From Roseateles_C aquae (lineage in GTDB: Bacteria; Pseudomonadota; Gammaproteobacteria; Burkholderiales; Burkholderiaceae_C), in assembly GCF_032337115.1 (NCBI RefSeq), contig NZ_JAVXZY010000010.1:154762-218761 (forward strand): a stretch of 64,000 nt of DNA, read 5' to 3'. Shown here piece by piece: positions 8,425 through 16,769 of this stretch. The first letter of the stretch is position 1; every line of letters begins with the position of its first letter. The translations under genes were made by a program, and so were the position numbers. A model generated the notes under the pieces. The model saw nothing but the letters and a program-made list of their open reading frames with translations, was not told the origin of the DNA and searched no databases.

Positions 8425-10690
8425 CGATATCGCTAGACGCCAGCGCCTGGGCCTCGCGCGCCAGCGGCAGCTGCAGTGTCACCGTCGTGCCCTGGCCAAG
8501 TGCGCTGCGCAGTTGCAGGCTGCCGCCCAGCAGCTCGATGATTTCCTTGACGATGCTCATGCCCAGGCCGGTGCCGGGAATGTGGCCGGACTTGTCGGCG
8601 CGATAGAAACGCTCGGTGACATGGGACAGCTGCTCGGCGTCCATGCCCATGCCCCGGTCTTCCACCTCGATCTGTAGCAGCGCGGCCGGTTCACCGCTGC
8701 TGCGCATGCGCACCCAGACCGGGCCGCCGTCGGGCGAATACTTGTAGGCATTGGAGAGCAGATTGCGCAGCACCTGCAGCAGCTTGCCGCGGTCAACATG
8801 GATCAGCTCGCCGGCCGGGCGGAGTTCCAGAATCGGCGCCTCGCGGCCTTCAGGTGGCTTGAAATCGCTGACGGCCTCCTCGATCAGCGGGCGCGGATCC
8901 AGCCGTTCGAAGACGAAGTCCTTGCCGCGCCGGGCCTCCAGCCGCGAGATGTCGAGCAGTTCGTTGAGGATGGACATCATCGCCTCGCTCTGCCTGTGCA
9001 CCTTGGACAGGCCTTCGCGCATCCGCTCGGCGCTCATCGGGCGCAGCAGCATCAGTTCGGTGAAGCCGTAGATGCTGGTCATCGGCGTGCGCAGCTCGTG
9101 GGCCGCCGTGGTCAGGAACTCGCTCTTCATGCGGTCGACCTCGATCTGGTGCGTCATGTCACGCACATGCAGCACCTGGCTGACCTGCTGACCGCTGCCT
9201 CGATGCAGCGCGAATTCCAACACCCGTGGCAGCGGCTGCTGCAGGCTCAGATTGCGCTTGCCCTCGGACAGCGCCGCGATGGAGAAGCTGGCACCATCCT
9301 CGGCGCAACGCTGGCGCAGCGCCCTGCCCAGTTCGGCCTCCTGCCAGCCCAGGGCCTGCTCGGCATGGATGCCCGTCAAGCGCTCGAACGCCGGGCTGAT
9401 GTAGTCGATCTGGCCGCGGGCGTCGAAGGAGACAAAGCCATCGGGGCTGAGTGCAAAGATGGCGCTGAGCTGGGCCGACTGCGCACCGAGCTGGTGAACC
9501 AGGTTGGCAATCATGCTGGACAGCGCCTCGATATCGGACAGCCGGCCCGCTTCCTGGGCCAGATGAACGCCCTCAACGGCGCTGGCATCGCGGCGCTGGA
9601 ATTCCTCCAGCAGATCGCGCATTGAACGCATGGCCACCGAGCGTGCGCTGAGCTCCTGGCGCAGCTGCGCTTCCAGCCGGTGCTGCTCGCTGACGTCGCG
9701 CAGCGCCAGCACCCAGCCGGCCGGTGCGCCGTCCTCACCCTCGATGGCCGAGCGGCTCAGCTCCAGCACTCGCGGGCCTTCGGGGCCATCCAGGCGCAGC
9801 CGAGGCACCTCGGCGTGCAACGCGGGCTCGACCATATTCGGCAATAACTGTTGGATGGGCTGGCCAAGCAGCTCGCTGGCCGGCTTGCCCAGCCAGCGAG
9901 CCAGCACCGGGTTGGCCAGCACGACCACGCCTTCGCTATTGGTGGTGGCCACGCCGTCGGCGATGGCTGCCAAGGTCACGGCCGCCTGGGCCCGTTCAAC
10001 CTGCAGCGAGGCGGCGGCACGGTTGAGGATCTCGAAGGTCTGGCGGAACTCCAGCGGTGCGTTGACGTCCTCGACGTGGGAGAGCCGCCCGCCGGCCATC
10101 TGGATCTGCTCGCCGAAGGCCTGGATGCGGCCCAGATTGCCGAGCCAGCGCTTCAGCGGGAACCAGACCAGCACCACACCGCTGAGCAGGCTCAAGAGCG
10201 CCAGCGACAGTGCGATCAAGGCCTGGCGCCAGATGTCGGCAGCGATGCGTTCGGTCCACAACGTGAAGCGCAGCACGCCATAGTCCTTGCCGCCGACGGC
10301 GATGGTGGTGTTGACATCGTCCAAGCGGTTCAGCACCAGCTGGTGCAGCCAGGCCGGCGCGGCCAGCCCCGGCGGCTGTTGACGCTCGGCGCTGATGCGG
10401 CCACCCTTCAGATCGATAAAGGCGCCCCCGCGCAAGGCCGGATGTTCAATGGCGCGTTCGATCAGCCGCTTGATGGTGTCGTAGTCGCCAATCACGGCCG
10501 ACTCGGCAACCGCCGGGCTGACCATGCTGCTCATCGTGTTGATCTCGTCGCCCGCCTCTTCGATGCTGCTGGTCGCCGTGTAGTAGACAAAGGCGCCGAA
10601 GCCCAGGCCGAAGAACAGCAGCATGGCTGCCGAATAGAGCAGGAAAACCCGCGCGACCAGGCTTTGTGGGAGCAGGGCGCGCAGTCGCAT
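8417..10690 (-). CDS. PAS-domain membrane sensor histidine kinase
   Basis: 757 residues: TM at about 12-35, a periplasmic sensor of about 120 residues, a second TM near 160-180, a HAMP-like linker, a PAS domain (about 235-340), a coiled region, a second PAS (about 415-520), then HisKA (H531 in TAAHELRTP) and HATPase (NLLSNAYKYSP, GTGLGMSIVKE). From the second PAS onward it is clearly paralogous to the downstream CHASE kinase; ALSPDGF, LARRG-type and VPEGREAP-like blocks recur in the same order. It follows a PhnD-like binding protein by 18 bp, which could be its ligand-presenting partner. It lacks a receiver domain. Confidence 0.93.
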   Translation of the reverse strand: MRLRALLPQSLVARVFLLYSAAMLLFFGLGFGAFVYYTATSSIEEAGDEINTMSSMVSPAVAESAVIGDYDTIKRLIERAIEHPALRGGAFIDLKGGRISAERQQPPGLAAPAWLHQLVLNRLDDVNTTIAVGGKDYGVLRFTLWTERIAADIWRQALIALSLALLSLLSGVVLVWFPLKRWLGNLGRIQAFGEQIQMAGGRLSHVEDVNAPLEFRQTFEILNRAAASLQVERAQAAVTLAAIADGVATTNSEGVVVLANPVLARWLGKPASELLGQPIQQLLPNMVEPALHAEVPRLRLDGPEGPRVLELSRSAIEGEDGAPAGWVLALRDVSEQHRLEAQLRQELSARSVAMRSMRDLLEEFQRRDASAVEGVHLAQEAGRLSDIEALSSMIANLVHQLGAQSAQLSAIFALSPDGFVSFDARGQIDYISPAFERLTGIHAEQALGWQEAELGRALRQRCAEDGASFSIAALSEGKRNLSLQQPLPRVLEFALHRGSGQQVSQVLHVRDMTHQIEVDRMKSEFLTTAAHELRTPMTSIYGFTELMLLRPMSAERMREGLSKVHRQSEAMMSILNELLDISRLEARRGKDFVFERLDPRPLIEEAVSDFKPPEGREAPILELRPAGELIHVDRGKLLQVLRNLLSNAYKYSPDGGPVWVRMRSSGEPAALLQIEVEDRGMGMDAEQLSHVTERFYRADKSGHIPGTGLGMSIVKEIIELLGGSLQLRSALGQGTTVTLQLPLAREAQALASSDIDA

Positions 10691-10708
10691 CGTGGGTTTT
10701 CGCCTGCT

Positions 10709-11572
10709 TCAGCGCAGCTGCGCCGGGGCGCTTTGGTAGAAGCGCCGGTAGGGCGCGTACTCACTGCCGTCCGAGGCGATGAAGTGGGCCTCGGCCGTCA
10801 GGCCTACCAGCTGTGAGGCCTGGGTCAGGATCTCCAGCCCTCTGGGGTCCTTGTGCATGGTGACAAAGGCCTGGGCGACGGCCTTGGCATCCTTGTCCGG
10901 CACGCGGGCGGAGACCATCAGCGCCAGGTCGTGGAAGGGCTCGGAGCTCCACAGCACGCGGTACTTCTTGCTCTCGCGCCGTGCATAGCCCTCTGCGAGC
11001 TGCGAGTTGGCGCCGACGGCGGCGACCTTGCCGCTGAACAGCTGGGCCAGCGCACCGTCCATATTGCCGCCAAAGACGACGCGCACGTCGATCTTCTTGT
11101 TCAGCAGCTGCGCATAGCTGACCTTGTAGGCGACAAAGGCCTCAGGCCCGGGAAAGGCGACATCCTTGCCGGCCAGCTGTGACAGCTCGGTAATCGGGGA
11201 GTCGGCCGGCACGATGATCTGGCTGTGCAGGGCCGGTGTCAGCCGGCGGCCAAAAACCTTCCAACCGAGCTGCTCGCGCTCGGGGCTGAACAGGTGGTTG
11301 GAGAAGACGAAGTCAACTTCCTGGGCGAGCACAAAGGCGGTGGTGTCGGCCGAGGTGCGGCCCAGCTTCAGGCTCAGCTTGACGCCGCTCTTCTCGGACA
11401 CATAGCTGATGATGGGATTCCAGTACGAGGCCGCCAGCTGGATATTGGCCTGGTTGACCGGTGAGAAACGGTAGCCGGCCTCATCGGCCAGGGCCGGCAC
11501 CGCCGCCAGCAGGCCGCCAGCGACGAGCAGGCCGGCCAGCCATCGCCTTGGGGTGCTCAGGATCTTCATCAT
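10709..11572 (-). CDS. PhnD-like phosphate/phosphonate-family periplasmic binding protein
   Basis: 287 residues from the ATG at 11572, chosen because AGGAG lies 6 bases upstream; an in-frame ATG 6 codons earlier would put that Shine-Dalgarno inside the gene. The signal peptide ends near ALADEAG. The mature protein has the PBP-like layout of PhnD/phosphite-binding proteins: a YWNPIISYVSEKSG segment, GRTSADTTAFVLAQEVDFVFSNH, and FPGPEAFVAYK. No phnC/phnE permease is adjacent. It sits between an MCP and two kinases, so it probably works as a sensory ligand-binding protein rather than in transport; this is an inference from context. Confidence 0.85.
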   Translation of the reverse strand: MMKILSTPRRWLAGLLVAGGLLAAVPALADEAGYRFSPVNQANIQLAASYWNPIISYVSEKSGVKLSLKLGRTSADTTAFVLAQEVDFVFSNHLFSPEREQLGWKVFGRRLTPALHSQIIVPADSPITELSQLAGKDVAFPGPEAFVAYKVSYAQLLNKKIDVRVVFGGNMDGALAQLFSGKVAAVGANSQLAEGYARRESKKYRVLWSSEPFHDLALMVSARVPDKDAKAVAQAFVTMHKDPRGLEILTQASQLVGLTAEAHFIASDGSEYAPYRRFYQSAPAQLR

Positions 11573-11625
11573 CGTTGGCTCCTGCTTCATCGTGTGACGC
11601 GGGCTTGCGCACCGGCGCCACGGGC

Positions 11626-13158
11626 TCAGAAAAACTCGATGCCTGTGCTGGCGCCGCCCTCATTGGCAGTCGCGCTTGATTTGGCCGCGCCGGCACCTCG
11701 TTGCTGCGCCAAGGCCTGGCGTGATTGCTCCAGCAGGCTCAGCAAGGCGGCGTCGTCGCCCAGTCTGAAGGCGCTGAGCACCTCGGCCAGCTCTGCCGCC
11801 TGCAGCTCCAGCTCATTGGCGATTTCGCGCGAGCGCTCGGCCACATGCAGGTTCTGCCGCGTGACCTGATCCAGCTCCTTGACCGACATGGTCACGACAT
11901 CGATGCCCTGGGCATGCTCGCTGGAGTCGGCGGTGATCGATTCGTAGACCTTGCCGACCCGTTGCACCGAACCGACCAGCTCACCCATGGCCGCACCGGC
12001 TTCCGAGGCCTGGCGGGTGCCGCGCTCGACCGTCTCCATCGACGCCGAGATCAGCTGCTTGATTTCCTTGGCGGCCTCGGACGAGCGCCCGGCCAGCATG
12101 CGCACCTCGGCCGCCACGACGGCGAAGCCACGCCCCTGCTCGCCGGCGCGCGCGGCTTCCACCGCGGCGTTCAGCGCCAGGATATTGGTCTGGAAGGCGA
12201 TCGAGTCGATCACCGAGATGATGTCGGTGATGCGCCGCGAGGATTGTTCGATCTCCTGCATCGTGTTGACCATATGGGCCACCACCTCGCCACCACGCGT
12301 GGCCGATTTGATCGCCTCCGAGGACAGCTCGCGGGCCTCGCGCGAGGCGCGGGCACTGTCCTGCACGATCACATTGATCTGCTCCAGGCTCATCGCCGCA
12401 TCGCGCAGGCCATTGGCGGTCTGGTCGGTGCGCGACATCAGCTCCTCGCTGCTGCTGCCCACCTCCTGTGCCGCGCCGTGCAGGCTGAACACCGCGTCGC
12501 GAACGCGGCGCATCGCCTTGGCCATCCGTTCCTGAACCATCTTCAAGCGGCTGCCCACCGGCGAATCGGTGCGCACGACTTCCAGGTTCAGCCGGATCGC
12601 GCCTTCGCGACCCATCGCATTGACGAGGAATTCCAGTTCGAAGCGTTCCTTGGCTTCGCGCTCCAAGCGCGCGGCGAACATCACCAGCGTGGCACCCAGC
12701 ATGCTCAGCAGCAGGTAGTAGACCCAGATGCGATTCGGCCCTGAGCTGGGCGCGGTGAACAAGGGCTTGTCGCTGAAAACCTGGAAGACCAGATGGTGCA
12801 GCGCGTAGAGGCCCAGGCTCAGCGCCAGCGGCCGCCAGTCCCGGTAGGGCAGCAGCAGGCACAGCGAGACGAAGACATTGGCGGCCACGGCCGGTGCGCC
12901 TTGCGACACCTTGAGCTGCAGCGCCACCATCGCCACGTTCAGCGCCGCCAACAGCAGGCGGGAGGCCGGCCGCCCGCCGGCGCTGGCCAGGATGGCGCCG
13001 GCCAGCAGGGCCCCGAGCAGGCCGCCACCGGCCCCCAGCGACAACTGCCCGCTGGCCTGCGACAGCAGAGCGGCGATCAGCGCATTGGCGGCGATGATCG
13101 CCGTCATTACCCGGTCATGGGTGCGGGCGACATGAGCAAGCGCCGGATGTGCATTCAT
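11626..13158 (-). CDS. Methyl-accepting chemotaxis protein with multi-TM sensor region
   Basis: 510 residues. The first 165 or so contain about six hydrophobic segments and no sizeable periplasmic loop, so the ligand or signal is probably sensed in or at the membrane, or delivered by a partner. The signalling domain has the usual hairpin tip (SIAFQTNILALNAAVEAARAGEQGRGFAVVAAEVR). AGGTGAA lies upstream of the start at 13158. It is the first gene of a probable operon with the PhnD-like protein (53 bp) and two kinases. The C-terminus ends GIEFF, possibly a docking tail for adaptation enzymes. Confidence 0.93.
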   Translation of the reverse strand: MNAHPALAHVARTHDRVMTAIIAANALIAALLSQASGQLSLGAGGGLLGALLAGAILASAGGRPASRLLLAALNVAMVALQLKVSQGAPAVAANVFVSLCLLLPYRDWRPLALSLGLYALHHLVFQVFSDKPLFTAPSSGPNRIWVYYLLLSMLGATLVMFAARLEREAKERFELEFLVNAMGREGAIRLNLEVVRTDSPVGSRLKMVQERMAKAMRRVRDAVFSLHGAAQEVGSSSEELMSRTDQTANGLRDAAMSLEQINVIVQDSARASREARELSSEAIKSATRGGEVVAHMVNTMQEIEQSSRRITDIISVIDSIAFQTNILALNAAVEAARAGEQGRGFAVVAAEVRMLAGRSSEAAKEIKQLISASMETVERGTRQASEAGAAMGELVGSVQRVGKVYESITADSSEHAQGIDVVTMSVKELDQVTRQNLHVAERSREIANELELQAAELAEVLSAFRLGDDAALLSLLEQSRQALAQQRGAGAAKSSATANEGGASTGIEFF

Positions 13159-13369
13159 GGTCCGAGTTCACCTTTTGTGGGAGCAAGCAATACTAATTCG
13201 GCCGGTTGACGGGGAACTGAAGTTGGCCAGGCAGCAGCCGTGAACTTATGCTGTGCTGGCATCTAAACGATGACAAAGGCATCCGCAGTGGCCCCGGTTT
13301 GCGGCATGATGCAAAGCTCAGGGAGCAGTCACACCGCCCATTGCCGGGCCGTTCATTGCGGAGCGACGC

Positions 13370-13735
13370 GTGAAAAAGATTTTGATCGTTGAAGACCAGG
13401 ACGAAATCCGCGAGCTGATACGCGTGACGCTGGAATTCGAGTCCTATGAAATCCATGAAGCCGGCGATGGTGATACCGGCCTGGCGCTGGCGCAAAAACT
13501 CAAGCCCGACCTCGTGCTGCTTGACGTGATGATGCCCGGCGGGCTCGATGGCCTGAAGGTCTGCCAGCGCATCAAGAGCGACGCTGCGCTCAAGCGCACC
13601 AAGGTCGTGATGCTCAGCGCCAAGGGCACCGCAGCAGACCGGCAGGCCGGCAGTCAGGCCGGCGCCGATCAATACCTGATCAAGCCCTTCAGTCCGCTGG
13701 AGCTGATCTCGGTGATCAACAAGGTGATTCGCTGA
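13370..13735 (+). CDS. Single-domain response regulator (receiver only)
   Basis: 121 residues, CheY-like: acidic pair ED at 8-9, phosphorylatable Asp in LLDVMMPGG (about residue 53), Thr/Ser in VVMLSAK, and Lys in IKPFSP. It starts with GTG at 13370 with GGAG 8 bases upstream; no better start is visible. There is no output domain. It is divergent from the MCP/PhnD/kinase operon, which encodes two kinases but no regulator, so it is the likely phosphate acceptor for one or both. It could also feed into the chemosensory pathway next door. Confidence 0.9.
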   Translation: MKKILIVEDQDEIRELIRVTLEFESYEIHEAGDGDTGLALAQKLKPDLVLLDVMMPGGLDGLKVCQRIKSDAALKRTKVVMLSAKGTAADRQAGSQAGADQYLIKPFSPLELISVINKVIR

Positions 13736-13754
13736 GCCGGTTCGACAGCCGGCT
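13735..13754. terminator. Hairpin between converging receiver and cheB genes
   Basis: A perfect 6-bp inverted repeat, AGCCGG at 13735-13740 and CCGGCT at 13749-13754, with an 8-base loop and TTTC after it on the plus strand. It begins at the last base of the receiver gene's stop codon, in the 47-bp gap before the cheB stop codon. The T-tract is short, so termination strength is uncertain. Confidence 0.5.
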
Positions 13755-13782
13755 TTCAAGACAGGGCGCCGCGCCGCGCCCC

Positions 13783-14907
13783 TCATAGCGGCTTGCGCCC
13801 ATGCAGGGCCAGGTCTATCAAGGCCTGGGCCATCCGTGACAGCGGCAATTCGACGTCGACGGCACCCTGCTGCTGCGCCGCCCGCGGCATGCCGTAGACG
13901 ACACAGCTGGCTTCATCCTGGCCCAGCGTGAACGCGCCGGCACGGCGCATCTCCAGCAGGCCGCGCGCACCGTCGTCGCCCATGCCGGTGAAGATGGCGC
14001 CAAAGGCATTGCGGCCTGCGCTCTGAGCGACCGACTTGAACAGCACATCGACCGAGGGCTTGTGGTGATTCACCAGCGGTCCGTCGCGCACCTCCACCAC
14101 ATACTGCGCGCCGCTGCGGCGCAGCTGCATATGCTTGCCGCCCGGCGCGATCAGCACGCGGCCACTGATGACGCGGTCGCCGTCCTTGGCCTCCAGGATT
14201 TCCAGCTCGCACAAGCCGTTCAAGCGGCTGGCAAAGGCATTGGTAAAGCGCTCCGGCATGTGCTGGACCAGCACCATGCCCGGCATCGTGCGCGGCAGCC
14301 GCGGCAGCAGCTGTTCCATTACCTGCACGCCGCCGGTGGAGCTGCCCAGTGCGATGACTCGCTCGGTGGTCACCGCCATCGCGGTGGCGGTGGTCGGTGC
14401 GGCTGCAGCGGCCGAGCTGGCGCCGCCGGCACCGCCGGCCAAGGGCGCTGTGGGCGCCGCCGGCACCAGGGCGCGCACATTGGCGCGTGCCGCCGCACGC
14501 ACGGCCGCCACCAGGCCATTGCTGCTGTCTTCCAGAAAATCGCGCAGGCCCAGCTTGGGCTTGGTGACGAAGCTGACCGCGCCCGCCGCCAGCGCCTGCA
14601 GCGTGGTTTCACAGCCGGCTTCGGTCAGGGTCGAGCACATCACCACCGGCAGCGGGTGCTCGCTCATCAGCCGACGCAGGAAGCTGATGCCATCCATCCG
14701 CGGCATCTCGACATCGAGCACGATCACATCGGGCCAGTCGGCCTGCAGCTTGGGCCAGGCGAACAGCGGATCGCTGGCGGTGATGGGGACTTCGATGCCG
14801 GCCTTGGTCAGGAGATCGGCCAGATGCTTGCGCACGACAGCGGAATCGTCGATCAGCGCGACGCGTATGGGCTGGCTCGTGGGCCGGCTCATGGGAGGCC
14901 CGCTCAT
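13783..14907 (-). CDS. cheB: Chemotaxis protein-glutamate methylesterase/glutamine deamidase CheB
   Basis: 374 residues. N-terminal receiver (phosphorylated Asp D65 in VIVLDVEMPRMDG), an Ala/Pro-rich linker near 150-175, then the methylesterase domain with catalytic Ser in GSSTGG, His in VQHMPERFT and Asp in GMGDDGARG. It removes methyl groups from MCPs and is activated by CheA phosphorylation. The ATG at 14907 overlaps the cheD stop codon as ATGA, which fixes the start; the reading frame extends further upstream but only as a shadow of cheD. Confidence 0.97.
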   Translation of the reverse strand: MSGPPMSRPTSQPIRVALIDDSAVVRKHLADLLTKAGIEVPITASDPLFAWPKLQADWPDVIVLDVEMPRMDGISFLRRLMSEHPLPVVMCSTLTEAGCETTLQALAAGAVSFVTKPKLGLRDFLEDSSNGLVAAVRAAARANVRALVPAAPTAPLAGGAGGASSAAAAAPTTATAMAVTTERVIALGSSTGGVQVMEQLLPRLPRTMPGMVLVQHMPERFTNAFASRLNGLCELEILEAKDGDRVISGRVLIAPGGKHMQLRRSGAQYVVEVRDGPLVNHHKPSVDVLFKSVAQSAGRNAFGAIFTGMGDDGARGLLEMRRAGAFTLGQDEASCVVYGMPRAAQQQGAVDVELPLSRMAQALIDLALHGRKPL

Positions 14908-15440
14908 GGTTTCTTCACTCCTGCCGGCGGCGTGCCGCCGCGCTTGATCTGTACCAGGCCGCTGGGCAGCTCCAGGCTCACCGAGCGCGGCACATAGTCG
15001 CCGACATCGACGCCATCGAGCTGGAAGCCATGCTTGTCGATCAGCTGCCAGGCCTGCTCGATATTGCGCTCGCCGACGTTGAACTTGAGGTTCATGCCAT
15101 CGGGCATGGTGTCGGCGCCACCATAGAGATGAACGATGTAGTCCTTCGATTGGGTGCCGGCGCGTTCCAGCGCGTTGACCAGGGTCTCGACCGCCTCGTC
15201 GCCGAAGCGACCGTCCAGCGGCTCGCCGGGGCGGCGCGTGCGGCAGGGCAGCAGGTAGTGGCACATGCCGCCAATGTGCTTGTGCGGGTGCCACAGCGTC
15301 AGCGCCACGCAGGAGCCCAGCAGCGTCTTCAGGATGATGTTCTTGCCAAAGTGCAGCTGGCCGGGCATCAGCGTCAGCATGGGCCCGGCGGCTGCCTTCC
15401 AGCCTATCGTGGCCGAGGGCAGGGTCGCCGACTTATGCAT
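14904..15440 (-). CDS. cheD: Chemoreceptor glutamine deamidase CheD
   Basis: 178 residues. The catalytic Cys44 in LLGSCVALTLW and His61 in GGMCHYLLP are present, and GGADTM and NVGERNI match the family. CheD deamidates Gln residues in receptors; in Bacillus and Thermotoga it also partners with CheC. No CheC gene is in this cluster. It overlaps cheR by 8 bp upstream and cheB by 4 bp downstream, so translation of the three is probably coupled. Confidence 0.97.
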   Translation of the reverse strand: MHKSATLPSATIGWKAAAGPMLTLMPGQLHFGKNIILKTLLGSCVALTLWHPHKHIGGMCHYLLPCRTRRPGEPLDGRFGDEAVETLVNALERAGTQSKDYIVHLYGGADTMPDGMNLKFNVGERNIEQAWQLIDKHGFQLDGVDVGDYVPRSVSLELPSGLVQIKRGGTPPAGVKKP

Positions 15441-16233
15441 GTTGGTAGACGGCCGGTGCGCGCGAGACCAGGGGCAGGTTCAGGCCGGCCAGCGATTCGG
15501 CATGGCCGGTGTAGAGCACGCCTTCGGGCTTGAGCCTGCCGATCACGCGGCGCACGATATCGGCCTTGGGCCCATTCTCGAAATAGATCAGCACATTGCG
15601 TAGAAAGATCACGTCGAACATCGGCAAGGCCGGCAGCTCCTTCATCAGATTGGCGCACTGGAACTCGACCCGCTCGCGCAGGCTGCGGTCAATCAGCAAC
15701 TGGCCTTCGTAAGGGCCTTCGCCGCGCAGGCAGAAGCGCTTCAGATAGCTCTCCGGCACATTGCGCGCCCGCTCCAGCGAGTACAGGCCCTGACGCGCCG
15801 ACTCGACAACCGCGGTGGACAGATCGGTGCCGTGGATGCGCCAGGCCGCGCTGCCAAGCTTGTCGGCCAGCACCATGGCGATGCTGTAAGCCTCTTCGCC
15901 GGACGAGGAGGCAGCGCTCCAGATGCGGAATTCCTCACTGCCCTGGCGCTCGGCGATGCGGCGGCGCAGGTCCTCGAAATGGGCCGGCTCGCGGAAGAAG
16001 TAGGTCTCGTTGGTGGTCAGCTTGTCGACCACGCTGACCTGCAGCCCGGCGGGCAGCTGGCCCTTGACCAGCAGGCGAACGAATTCGTCAAGGTCGCCGA
16101 TGCCCTGGTCCAGCGCCAGCCGCTGCAGCCGGCTGAGTACTAGGGCGCGCTTGGACGCGGTCAGCCGGATGCCGGAGACGCGATGAAAGTACTCGCTGAT
16201 CGCGGCGAAGGAGGAATCACTGAGACTGGCCAT
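15433..16233 (-). CDS. cheR: Chemoreceptor methyltransferase CheR
   Basis: 266 residues. N-terminal CheR helical domain (about 1-75), then an S-adenosylmethionine methyltransferase fold with IWSAASSSGEEAYSIAM, GTDLST and FDVIFLRNVLIYF, the hallmark of CheR. It methylates Glu residues of the MCP helical bundle. No C-terminal TPR region is present. It lies 20 bp after cheW and overlaps cheD by 8 bp. Confidence 0.97.
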   Translation of the reverse strand: MASLSDSSFAAISEYFHRVSGIRLTASKRALVLSRLQRLALDQGIGDLDEFVRLLVKGQLPAGLQVSVVDKLTTNETYFFREPAHFEDLRRRIAERQGSEEFRIWSAASSSGEEAYSIAMVLADKLGSAAWRIHGTDLSTAVVESARQGLYSLERARNVPESYLKRFCLRGEGPYEGQLLIDRSLRERVEFQCANLMKELPALPMFDVIFLRNVLIYFENGPKADIVRRVIGRLKPEGVLYTGHAESLAGLNLPLVSRAPAVYQHA

Positions 16234-16253
16234 GGTCTGCCTTGCTGGCGGTT

Positions 16254-16757
16254 TCAGGGCTGGTGATCGCCAATCAGCTGTGCCAGGCGGTCGGGCGCCA
16301 GCAGCAGATTGAGATTGAGCAGGGGCGCGTACTTGCCGCCGAGATTGACCATGCCGGACAGGAAGTCGGTCGGTATCGCCACACCGAGGCTGGGCACCGG
16401 CTCGACGGCCTCACTGCCCACATTGACGACCTCGTAGACGGCGTCGACCAGCAGTCCGGCAATCAGGCGCTCATGCTGCTCGTTGTTGCTGGTCTCGACG
16501 ACCACGATGGCGCTGCGCCGGCCCAGCACGGTGCGGCCGCTGCCGAAGCGGGCGCTGAGATCGATCACCGGCACGACCGAGCCGCGCAGATTCATCACAC
16601 CGTGAACGAAGTCCGGCGTTTGCGGCATGGCCGTCATGCGGCCGACCTCAAGGATCTCGCGCACGCCTTCGATGCCGACCGTCAGCTGCTCGCCGGCGCT
16701 GGACAGGCGCAGCAGCTGCAGAGGCGGGCCGGCGGAAGCATTGCTTGTTGCTGCCAT
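16254..16757 (-). CDS. cheW: Chemotaxis coupling protein CheW
   Basis: 167 residues, a single CheW domain with LLRLSSAGEQLTVGIEGVREI at the N-terminus, VHGVMNLRGSVVPVIDL in the middle and DAVYEVVNV near the C-terminal third. It couples receptors to CheA. The gene lies between the last of the three big MCPs (12 bp gap) and cheR (20 bp gap). Confidence 0.95.
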   Translation of the reverse strand: MAATSNASAGPPLQLLRLSSAGEQLTVGIEGVREILEVGRMTAMPQTPDFVHGVMNLRGSVVPVIDLSARFGSGRTVLGRRSAIVVVETSNNEQHERLIAGLLVDAVYEVVNVGSEAVEPVPSLGVAIPTDFLSGMVNLGGKYAPLLNLNLLLAPDRLAQLIGDHQP

Positions 16758-16769
16758 GGTCTGAGCTTC

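Noticed and set aside
14908..15294. A 129-codon N-terminal extension of CheB
   Set aside because: The extension lies out of frame over cheD, and the ATGA overlap at 14904-14907 sets the start.
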